DNA of 64,000 nucleotides from Bifidobacterium hapali. Lineage in GTDB: Bacteria; Actinomycetota; Actinomycetes; Actinomycetales; Bifidobacteriaceae. This document shows, piece after piece, positions 6,445 to 13,578 of the stretch. Positions within the stretch are counted from its first letter, which is position 1, and each line of letters starts with the position of its first letter. The stretch lies in contig NZ_MWWY01000026.1 of the NCBI RefSeq assembly GCF_002259755.1, positions 1-64,000 of the forward strand. Direction: 5' to 3'. Position numbers and translations under genes: made by a program. The notes under the pieces were generated by a model. That model was not told the origin of the DNA. It saw nothing but the letters and a program-made list of their open reading frames with translations, and searched no databases.

Positions 6445-9159
6445 GTGCGCGCAATCGAATTCAATCATGGATGGGCATATCGGCATCTTCCCGGCAATGC
6501 CGGTGCACAATCCGAGCCATTCACGCCGGTCACACTGCCGCATGACGCGATGCTGTCCGAACCGCGTTCACCACTCGCAATTAGCGGCGTGAACTCCGGC
6601 TGGTTCGAGGGGCACGACTACGAGTATGTGAAACATTTCACGCCAGATTCATCCCTCGCAAATATGTCGATGATGCTTGAATGTGAAGGCATTTACCATA
6701 ATGCACAAGTGTGGGTTAATGGCAAGCAAGTAGCATTCCGACCGTACGGATACGCCAATTTTGCCGTTGACATGACCGATCGGCTGGTGATTGGAAAGAG
6801 CAACGAAATCCGCGTGATTGCGCGGAATGCTGACCAACCTAACTCACGGTGGTACTCGGGAGCCGGCATCTACCGTCCGGTCACGCTGTGGGTAGCACCG
6901 CGAGATCATATTGCACTTGACGGTGTGACCGTGCGCACGCTGAGCAACGGTAACGTTAACAACAGTGCTGCCACATCCGCAAAACAATCAGCACGCATTG
7001 AACTGCGCATCGTCACCACCGCTCCCGGCACAGTTCACGTAACCATTACCGATCAATCCGGCGCGGCAGTTGCCTCAATAACCGCGCAATCGCAACGATT
7101 GGCGACATCTCAAGAACAAGCAATACTTTCAGCAGAATCATTATCATCACCCGCGCTCGCCACTGCCACGCTTGACATCACAAATCCGCAGCTATGGTCA
7201 CTGGATACGCCGAATTTGTACACAGCACACATCGATTACGTATCCAGCAGCAACGAATCACACGCAAACACCGACGCTTCCATCCCCACAGATGTCCCCA
7301 CCGACACTACCACCGTCCCATTCGGCATCCGCACTATCGCATGGGGTTCGCAAGGCTTTACTGTCAATGGCAAACGCGTCATCATCCAAGGCGCATGCAT
7401 TCATCACGACAATGGCGTACTCGGCGCCTGCGCCTACCCGGACGCGGAAGAACGCAAAGTCGCCCTGCTCAAAGCCAACGGCTACAACGCCATTCGCTCC
7501 GCGCACAACCCCTGCTCGAAAGCACTCCTCAACGCGGCAGACAAACTTGGCATGCTCGTTATGGACGAGTACATTGACCACTGGTATATTCACAAAACAC
7601 AACATGATTACGTCAACTATTTCAACCAATGGTGGCGGCGCGACCTTGCTAGTATGGTGGTCAAAGATCGCAATCATCCCAGCGTTATCATGTATTCGAT
7701 TGGCAACGAAGTCAGCGAAACCGCACAATCGCGCGGCATCAGGCTTACACGCGACATGACCGATTACCTGCACCGACTCGACGCAACACGACCCGTCACC
7801 TGCGGCATTAACATTTTCTTCAACTTCCTCAGTTCTATCGGACTCGGCTTCTACTCCGACCGCAAAGCCGCCAAAGAAGCCGAACGCGCGCGTCGCCGTC
7901 GTCAGCGCGGCAAACTGCCCGGTCGTCGACGGCTAGTCGGCAGCGAATTTTTCAACAAACTCACGGTCATACTCGGTGCGAAAGTCATGAAACGTGCGGC
8001 CGTGCTGCCATGTTGTGACTGGGTAACGCGCGACGCGTTCGCGCAGCTCGACATCGCTGGCTACAACTATGGCATCGAACGGTACACGCACGACCTGCGC
8101 GAGTATCCGCATCGGCTCATCCTCGGTTCAGAAACGTTCTGCGAGGATGCGTACCGGTTCCGCGAGTTTGCTAAACGGCATCCGCGCGTGCTCGGCGATT
8201 TTGTATGGGCTGGCATGGATTACATGGGCGAGGCGGGTATTGGCTCGTGGGAGTACGAGGATTACGCGCCGTTGCGTATCGGCTATGGCTGGCTGACAGC
8301 CGGCTCGGGACGGCTTGATTTAACCGGGCGACCGCTCGGCGAAGCACTGTACACGCGGGTTGCGCTCGAAGCGGGCACCGATCGCGGGCCGTACATTGCG
8401 GTGTGTCCGGTGAATCACACGAATGACAAGCATTCGCCGAGCGCGTGGAAAATGAGTAACGCGATCGACTCGTGGTCGTGGAACGGCTGCAATGGTCGGC
8501 TGGCGCGCGTCGAAGTATATGCGCGGGCGGCGTGCGTTGCGTTGCTGGTGAACGGTCGTGAAGTTGGTCGGCGTGTGTTGCACGACGATTGCGTGGCGCG
8601 ATTTGTGTGCCGCTGGATGCCTGGCGAAGTGACTGCGGTTGCGTATGATGCGGCGGGACGTGAGATTGGACGGCGGTCGTTGCGCAGCGCTGGGGATTGC
8701 ACCGAGCTGCGAGCGCAAGTTGAGTGGCCGACGGTTGGAGTGGCGACTGGGTCGGCGACTATCTGTGACGGCAGTGGTGACAGTGACGGCAGCACGTCTT
8801 CCGTGGCGGTTATCGGTACGGTTGCTAGTGCGGTTGCCGTGCAGCCGGGGCGACTTGCGTTCGTGCGTGTACGATATACCGACGATCACGGCATCACCAA
8901 ACCGCTCGAACGCGGCTTGTTACGCGCCCGGGTGACTGGTGGACGACTTCTTGGTTTTGGTTGCGCCGCGCCACACAATCTTGGCAGTTTTTTGACTGGC
9001 GAGACCGACACGTATTACGGGGAAGCGCTCGCCGTCGTGCAAATGCCTGAGTATGCGGCGGCGGGAGAACATGTCGAGCTGCACGTGACCGACGGCGTGC
9101 GCTCAGCAGTGTGCGCGATTGCGGTAGCTGAGCTAACAAAACGTGTGTTTGCAGAATGA
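6445..9159 (+). CDS. Glycoside hydrolase family 2 (beta-galactosidase-like)
   Basis: This encodes 904 residues from GTG 6445 with AGGAG at 6438-6442. The order is that of GH2: N-terminal sugar-binding (jelly-roll) domain (residues about 1-155, with SRWYSGAGIYRPVTLWV), an immunoglobulin-like domain with a low-complexity Ser/Thr/Asn loop (about 165-290), the TIM barrel (about 300-640) and C-terminal beta domains of the DUF4982 kind. The acid/base Glu is in YSIGNEVSE (about residue 423) and the nucleophile Glu is probably in LILGSETFCED (about 562). There is no signal peptide, so it acts on imported substrates. An odd basic insertion (KEAERARRRRQRGK, about residue 475) sits in the barrel. Specificity cannot be read from sequence: beta-galactosidase is likely, beta-glucuronidase or beta-mannosidase possible. 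Confidence 0.85.
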   Translation: MRAIEFNHGWAYRHLPGNAGAQSEPFTPVTLPHDAMLSEPRSPLAISGVNSGWFEGHDYEYVKHFTPDSSLANMSMMLECEGIYHNAQVWVNGKQVAFRPYGYANFAVDMTDRLVIGKSNEIRVIARNADQPNSRWYSGAGIYRPVTLWVAPRDHIALDGVTVRTLSNGNVNNSAATSAKQSARIELRIVTTAPGTVHVTITDQSGAAVASITAQSQRLATSQEQAILSAESLSSPALATATLDITNPQLWSLDTPNLYTAHIDYVSSSNESHANTDASIPTDVPTDTTTVPFGIRTIAWGSQGFTVNGKRVIIQGACIHHDNGVLGACAYPDAEERKVALLKANGYNAIRSAHNPCSKALLNAADKLGMLVMDEYIDHWYIHKTQHDYVNYFNQWWRRDLASMVVKDRNHPSVIMYSIGNEVSETAQSRGIRLTRDMTDYLHRLDATRPVTCGINIFFNFLSSIGLGFYSDRKAAKEAERARRRRQRGKLPGRRRLVGSEFFNKLTVILGAKVMKRAAVLPCCDWVTRDAFAQLDIAGYNYGIERYTHDLREYPHRLILGSETFCEDAYRFREFAKRHPRVLGDFVWAGMDYMGEAGIGSWEYEDYAPLRIGYGWLTAGSGRLDLTGRPLGEALYTRVALEAGTDRGPYIAVCPVNHTNDKHSPSAWKMSNAIDSWSWNGCNGRLARVEVYARAACVALLVNGREVGRRVLHDDCVARFVCRWMPGEVTAVAYDAAGREIGRRSLRSAGDCTELRAQVEWPTVGVATGSATICDGSGDSDGSTSSVAVIGTVASAVAVQPGRLAFVRVRYTDDHGITKPLERGLLRARVTGGRLLGFGCAAPHNLGSFLTGETDTYYGEALAVVQMPEYAAAGEHVELHVTDGVRSAVCAIAVAELTKRVFAE

Positions 9160-9195
9160 GCTGTTTCGCGGGTTGAATGTTCCAAGGGTGCGGCT

Positions 9196-9311
9196 ACCCC
9201 TCAGACCGCTTCGCGGCCAGCTCCCCTGACAGGGGGAGCCGAGATGCGACAGCTTTACGGCAACGTCCTTCAAGGGGAATCGCGAACATCGTACACGAAC
9301 TTCTGGCGCAG
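9196..9311. repeat. Intergenic repeats between GH2 and GT4, including dispersed repeat copy B
   Basis: The 9160-9521 gap has no credible gene. At 9196-9242 lies a compound palindrome: CGCTTCGCG inside CAG...CTC segments, then CTCCCC-TGACA-GGGGGAG, ending in GGGGAGCCGAGAT-like sequence that recurs at 47657-47669. Directly after it, 9251-9311 is the second copy of the dispersed 60-bp repeat also present at 3520-3580. The rest of the gap (9312-9521) shows only weak short inverted repeats (GAACAAG at about 9362 and CTTGTTC at about 9409). Confidence 0.55.
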
Positions 9312-9521
9312 ACCCTCTCAGCCGACTTCGTCATAATGTGAATACACGGCGGCGGGGTAATGAACAAGCGGGGTGCCGTAATGATGCGGCTTACGTAGTC
9401 TTCTAAACTTGTTCGGCAAGACGACATATGTGCCAGTCGCCTCGCATGTCTAGACATGTACGCCTACGCATGCGGGATGACCGGCATGTTGAATGAGAGT
9501 GCCGAGAGGGGATTGCGGTCA

Positions 9522-10889
9522 ATGAGCGCGCGAACGGTGAATGATAACGATGCCAACAACGACACGTCAGACACGTCAGATATGTCGGATGCAACAAGCA
9601 ATAACACAAACACCGCCGCGCCCAAGCGTGTCCTTATTGTCAGTGAAACCTCGATGGCACAAACCAACGGCGTCAGCGGCAGTATTCGACACATTCTGCG
9701 ACGCTTCACTGAACGCGACATCGACGCATATCTGATCACCCCGCAACCAGCGCCCGACGACGGTACTGTCGAAGGTTTCCTCGTCGACACCGTCCCATCG
9801 TGGCCAATTCAGCGATTCTACGTTGCTATCCCTCGCAAAACGTCAGTCATCCGCTCGATCACTGAGCTCGCCGAATCTGGCTGGCGACCTGACATTATCC
9901 ATGTTGCCGCGCCAATCTCGAAACTCGGTCACGCGGCTCTCATCGCCGGTCATCGTCTCCACATTCCAACGGTTGCCATTTACCAAACCGACGTTGCGCA
10001 ATACGCGCGCCGATTCGCGCGACAAGCCGTCGGTACGATCACCGATGGGCTCGCGGACGGTATTGACGACGCCGAAATCAGTCTCCTCGGCGACTCCCTG
10101 CGCAAACCGCGCCACGCGAAATGGCTGCGTCGTATCAGTCGTGCGGCCGGCGAGCAAGCCGAGCAAATTGTCGCGCAACGCATCGCACAAATGCACAACA
10201 AAGCCACGCTCACGCTCGCGCCCACTGAGCAAGCGCGGCAACGGCTCGAAGAATTCGGCGTCGACCCCAAGCTCATCCAACTGTGGGGGCGCGGTGTTGA
10301 TTCAACATTGTTTACGCCCACTCGACGCGACGGTGAGCACGCGCGACAGTTACACGAAACGTGGAGTCACGGCGGCACGTTACCGGTGGTTGGCTATGTT
10401 GGCCGACTCGCGCCCGAAAAGCAGGTCGAACGACTCACAGTACTCGACGGACTCGGCATGCAGTTAGTCGTGGTCGGCGGCGGACCGAGTGAAGATGCGC
10501 TGCGTGAGTTGTTGCCGCACGCGATATTCACCGGCATGCTGCACGGCGATGCGCTCGCCGACGCGTACGCTGCGCTCGACTTGTTCGTGCACACTGGTGC
10601 GGAAGAGACGTTCGGTCAGACGATTCAAGAGGCGATGGCAAGCGGGTTGCCGGTGGTTGCGCCGGCGAGCGGCGGTCCGTTGGACCTTGTGGATGATGGA
10701 CGAACTGGACTGTTGTTTGATCCGAGCGACGATGAGACGTTGTACGAGTGCGTGGCGCGGTTGCTTGCGGACGAGTCGTTGCGCCGCGCGATGGGCGAGG
10801 CTGGACTTGCGGCGGTACAAGGGCGCACGTGGCCTGCGCTGGTTGATCAGCTGATTGATCACTATTACCGGCTGGTGATGCGGCGTTGA
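9522..10889 (+). CDS. Glycosyltransferase family 4 (MgtA/PimB-like)
   Basis: Several in-frame ATGs exist (9456, 9474, 9486, 9522); 9522 is preferred because AGAGGGG lies about ten bases upstream and the homologous part begins later still, giving 455 residues. The N-terminal Rossmann domain starts with KRVLIVSETSMAQTNGVSGS, a GT4 loop with the Gly of the acceptor site. The C-terminal GT-B domain contains VVGYVGRLAPEKQVERL (about residue 290), a VVGGGPSEDALRELL segment, and the nucleotide-sugar EX7E motif within EETFGQTIQEAMASGLPVVA. It resembles actinobacterial alpha-mannosyltransferases acting on phosphatidylinositol mannosides or other envelope glycolipids (family knowledge); donor and acceptor are inferred. 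It is cytoplasmic or peripheral on the membrane. Confidence 0.8.
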   Translation: MSARTVNDNDANNDTSDTSDMSDATSNNTNTAAPKRVLIVSETSMAQTNGVSGSIRHILRRFTERDIDAYLITPQPAPDDGTVEGFLVDTVPSWPIQRFYVAIPRKTSVIRSITELAESGWRPDIIHVAAPISKLGHAALIAGHRLHIPTVAIYQTDVAQYARRFARQAVGTITDGLADGIDDAEISLLGDSLRKPRHAKWLRRISRAAGEQAEQIVAQRIAQMHNKATLTLAPTEQARQRLEEFGVDPKLIQLWGRGVDSTLFTPTRRDGEHARQLHETWSHGGTLPVVGYVGRLAPEKQVERLTVLDGLGMQLVVVGGGPSEDALRELLPHAIFTGMLHGDALADAYAALDLFVHTGAEETFGQTIQEAMASGLPVVAPASGGPLDLVDDGRTGLLFDPSDDETLYECVARLLADESLRRAMGEAGLAAVQGRTWPALVDQLIDHYYRLVMRR

Positions 10890-10930
10890 TGTAGTCGTTG
10901 ATACGACTGGATAACTAATCGTATGGTTGC

Positions 10931-11536
10931 TCAGTCTAAATACCCGTCGATATGCAAGGTTTGCGCGGCGACCTGCCGAATCACCACATCCGGCGTCTCC
11001 GGATGCAATCGAATCAGCGAAATAAGCCCGACAATCAACGTATAAAACGATTCGTGAATATTGCGAATCGGCAGTCCGTGTAGCTTCTCAAAATCACGCA
11101 CGGTTGTTTCACAGAAATAATCAGCGATACGATCGGCCGCGCGATCAATAAATCGAATATACAGTTCCGCGTTGCCGGACTGCATGAGTTTGGCGCTAAA
11201 TGGTCCCTCGTCGGCGATAATTGTGCGCGTGAGACGCACGATATCGTCAAGTGCTTTGCTGATATTGCCGAGTTCACGTTCAGCGTTCCACTGCTGGAGT
11301 TTGGTGAGCATCGTACTGATCGTGTCGTCAATCACCGCGTCGGCAACCTCGCCTTTGTCGGTGAAATAGTGGTAAAACAGCGAGCGCGTCATGCCGGCGC
11401 GTTCGGCGATATCGCTGATCGTAAGTTTTGCGAATCCGGTGTCTAGGCATGCTTCGCGAGCTGCGCGTACGATTTGCGCACGTCGTGCGTCGCCGCGCGT
11501 CATATCGTTGGCTGTGACTGTCTGCCGTGATGTCAT
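10931..11536 (-). CDS. TetR/AcrR transcriptional regulator
   Basis: This encodes 201 residues; ATG 11536 has AAGGAG seven bases upstream. The helix-turn-helix is at residues about 35-55 (TISDIAERAGMTRSLFYHYF), followed by the DKGEVADAV helix typical of TetR, and a helical ligand-binding C-terminus. The promoter has TTGACA (11610-11615 on the complement), an 18-bp spacer and TACACT (11586-11591), with the palindrome TTGAC-GATCT-GTCAA over the -35, so it probably represses itself. The same operator occurs twice in front of the DUF5692 gene 7 kb away (4679-4739), the only other place I found it in the window. A 39-nt hairpin occupies the 5' leader. The ligand is unknown. Confidence 0.85.
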   Translation of the reverse strand: MTSRQTVTANDMTRGDARRAQIVRAAREACLDTGFAKLTISDIAERAGMTRSLFYHYFTDKGEVADAVIDDTISTMLTKLQQWNAERELGNISKALDDIVRLTRTIIADEGPFSAKLMQSGNAELYIRFIDRAADRIADYFCETTVRDFEKLHGLPIRNIHESFYTLIVGLISLIRLHPETPDVVIRQVAAQTLHIDGYLD

Positions 11537-11547
11537 GTTGCTACTCC

Positions 11548-11586
11548 TTGCCGCAGTCCCGGTACACTACGCCGGTACTGCGGCAA
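11548..11586 (-). promoter_or_regulatory. Hairpin in the 5' leader of the TetR gene
   Basis: TTGCCGCAGT and its complement ACTGCGGCAA enclose an inner CCGG/CCGG pair. On the minus-strand mRNA the 3' arm ends in GGCAA, which abuts and partly overlaps the AAGGAG ribosome site. The hairpin could limit translation or be a second operator. Confidence 0.5.
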
Positions 11587-11615
11587 GTGTATGCCCGTAA
11601 TTGACGATCTGTCAA
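11586..11615 (-). promoter_or_regulatory. TetR gene promoter with TTGAC-N5-GTCAA operator
   Basis: Minus-strand -35 TTGACA at 11610-11615 and -10 TACACT at 11586-11591, 18 bp apart. The operator TTGAC-GATCT-GTCAA spans 11601-11615. The layout is the same as at the DUF5692 promoter. Confidence 0.75.
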
Positions 11616-11647
11616 CGCGCGTCAGTATTCGGTTCGCGAATACCTCC

Positions 11648-11781
11648 CATGATGCGGTAAACCTCACATGGTGCGGTAAATCTCCCATGATGCGGTTTAC
11701 CAGAATGGCGTAATTCCGCCATTCTGCAGAAAGGGGTTATTTTGTGTTTACCGCATCATGGGGAAATTACCACATCATGGA
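11648..11781. repeat. Symmetric repeat element, CATGATGCGGTAAA family (19-bp phase)
   Basis: CATGRTGCGGTAAA-type arms begin at 11648, 11667 and 11686 (19-bp steps). A central palindrome GAATGGCG-TAATTC-CGCCATTC follows, then two arms in the opposite orientation ending at 11760 and 11779 (again 19 bp apart). Related elements are at 33583-33752 and, degraded, at 29635-29713. It lies between the TetR promoter and the 3' end of the metallophosphoesterase gene. Confidence 0.8.
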
Positions 11782-11799
11782 ACGTGCGTGAGGGGGATG

Positions 11800-13251
11800 T
11801 TATCGCCGTAGTTGGCGGATAATCGCGCGGATTACGGCAGCAAACGCAGCAGTCGTGCCGAGTGCGACGCCTGCAAACACTTGCGGTCGACGCAGCTCGT
11901 TGCGCACGCCGATCGCGTCAGTAATACAGTGATCCTCAAAGAATACGCGCAACTCGTTACTTGAGTATCGGCCAACCAGCTCGCCCCACGTGAGCATGCG
12001 CGTCATGTAGTCGCGCGGATCATCTTCATGGAACTCAAACAAACGCACGCCACGATACCGTGACTTCGGACCGTAACACTCGAATCCGCACGTTGGCGCG
12101 TAACCCAAGTCCAAGCCGTGAGCGTGAGCGACGAACGAATTCTTGTGATCGTGCCCGCAGAACAGCGCAAAATAGCCGCCCGCGTCACGCATCGCCGCGA
12201 CTTCGCCCACGTTTTCATCCGCGCAACCGATCGCCTCGCCAAGGCGCGAACCTGGGCGGCAAATCGCCTGATTAAGCACATAACAGTGACCGGCGTAATT
12301 GCGCGCGCCCTCAACCGCGTTCGGCGTCCACGCAGGCACTTCAGTCAGGCAATCGTAAAACTCTTGCGGCGGAATATGCTGGAATGCGATCGTCGGCACT
12401 GGCAAACCGTCGCCGTTGCGCGTTGCCAACGAACGTTGCGTATCAGCGAGCCACGCGATCGCGGCCTCGCTCGGCGTGCCGTAACCGTCGGAATCCGCGA
12501 GGTCAAGACCGCGCGAATTGGTGACATAACGCGGATATTGCGCGTCATTTTCCTCCGGTTTGCCCGCGTAGTCGCCCGAGTTGATCATTGTGACGGCCAT
12601 CGCGATGCGGCCTGAACCGTCGGACGCGGCGATCGGCAGTGCGAACGTGCCCGGTTCGATCGAATCGCTCGGATTTAAGCATCCCGGATACTCGCGGTAG
12701 ATATCGTCCTGTTCGTCAGCGAGGATGCCGCACTGGAAGTCGTGATTGCCGTATGTTGCGGCGAACGGGACTTTCGCGTTGATAATCGGGCCGAGGAACG
12801 CGCTGAACGTGTCGCGCACTTTCTGACGCGTGTCGTCGAGCAGATCGTCGAGAGTGGCGACGTCTTCGGTCGGTGGCAGATCAGGGTTGCGGCGTGCTGC
12901 GATGCGACGGTGAATGCCTTGAAGTTTGGCCTCGATTTCGGTGACGAGGCGGACTTTCGCGCCAGGATTTTCGCCGCGCCGACGCAGGAATGTGTCGATA
13001 TAGGCCGGATCGTAGCCGCGGATTTGGTCGCCAGTGAAGACGACGAGATCGGGATCGGACGCTTTGATTGCGGCTTCGATCATGCGGATGGTGTCGGGGT
13101 GGACGTTGGGGCCGTCTTGGATGTCGGCCATTTGCAGGACGCGGAAGGTGCCGTTTGCGCGGAACTTGAGCGGTGGGGTGGTGTTCGTGGTGTTCGGTGT
13201 GGTCGATGTGTGCTGCGCGGCACTTGTGGTGTTTTCGGTGCGGTGTGTCAT
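11800..13251 (-). CDS. Metallophosphoesterase (calcineurin-like), paralogue 1
   Basis: This encodes 483 residues. A Thr/Asn/His-rich N-terminal 28 residues precede the phosphoesterase core: VLQMADIQDGPNV (motif I; Gln where DxH is usual, as in Dcr2-like members), VVFTGDQIRGYD (motif II, about residue 72), ATYGNHDFQ (motif III, about residue 170) and CGHDHKN (motif V, about residue 370). Two divalent metals should be bound, with hydrolysis of a phosphomonoester or diester of unknown identity. The C-terminus ends in one hydrophobic helix (VFAGVALGTTAAFAAV) with Arg after it, suggesting a membrane tail anchor. A close paralogue without the tail helix is encoded at 54455-55822; motif II there has Asn instead of Asp. 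No signal peptide is evident. Its divergent neighbour is leuA. Confidence 0.8.
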   Translation of the reverse strand: MTHRTENTTSAAQHTSTTPNTTNTTPPLKFRANGTFRVLQMADIQDGPNVHPDTIRMIEAAIKASDPDLVVFTGDQIRGYDPAYIDTFLRRRGENPGAKVRLVTEIEAKLQGIHRRIAARRNPDLPPTEDVATLDDLLDDTRQKVRDTFSAFLGPIINAKVPFAATYGNHDFQCGILADEQDDIYREYPGCLNPSDSIEPGTFALPIAASDGSGRIAMAVTMINSGDYAGKPEENDAQYPRYVTNSRGLDLADSDGYGTPSEAAIAWLADTQRSLATRNGDGLPVPTIAFQHIPPQEFYDCLTEVPAWTPNAVEGARNYAGHCYVLNQAICRPGSRLGEAIGCADENVGEVAAMRDAGGYFALFCGHDHKNSFVAHAHGLDLGYAPTCGFECYGPKSRYRGVRLFEFHEDDPRDYMTRMLTWGELVGRYSSNELRVFFEDHCITDAIGVRNELRRPQVFAGVALGTTAAFAAVIRAIIRQLRR

Positions 13252-13377
13252 GCACCCTATCTAACCGTGTTACATGTGCGTGAGGCAAGCAGCGCGCGCA
13301 ATCTGTGCGGGAGCATCACGTTTGCGCAACCAGCGGTTTGCTTAGTGCTTTATTGTGAAGTGGCTCGTTCGTAAGTT

Positions 13378-13416
13378 TCACGCGATGGCATATTGCGGTG
13401 TTTTGCCATCGCGTGA
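13378..13416. repeat. TCACGCGATGG hairpin repeat
   Basis: TCACGCGATGGCA and its complement, 13 bp, are separated by a 13-nt loop. Related hairpins are at 18691-18727 and 43728-43766; at the last site even the downstream bases (CCGSRTAAYGTGTWG) match. It lies in the 326-bp gap before leuA. Confidence 0.7.
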
Positions 13417-13491
13417 CCGGATAACGTGTAGCTCGTATAGCGAAACTGCGGCGATTTGCCGGGCTAAGACCGGTATGATGAGGGGTTGTGC

Positions 13492-13578
13492 ATGTTACTT
13501 ACATGTAAACTGTGCGGCCGGCGTGACTGCCGGCACATAACCCCGAAACACGAGGCATATCAAGAAAAGGAGGAGTGA
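13492..13578 (+). CDS. Candidate leuA leader peptide, 28 residues
   Basis: A small ORF opens at ATG 13492 six bases after AGGGG and runs to a TGA (13576-13578) that overlaps the leuA ATG (TGATG). It begins MLLTCKLC: three Leu in the first seven residues, written TTA, CTT and CTG, the first two rare in this G+C-rich genome. A GCCGGC/GCCGGC stem (about 13516-13533) lies within it, and the leuA ribosome site is inside its last codons. Leucine-coded leader peptides that control leu genes by attenuation or coupling are well known in bacteria; here no U-run terminator precedes leuA, so translational coupling is the more likely mode (inference). It also contains Cys5, Cys8 and Cys13, whose role, if any, is unknown. 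Confidence 0.5.
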   Translation: MLLTCKLCGRRDCRHITPKHEAYQEKEE

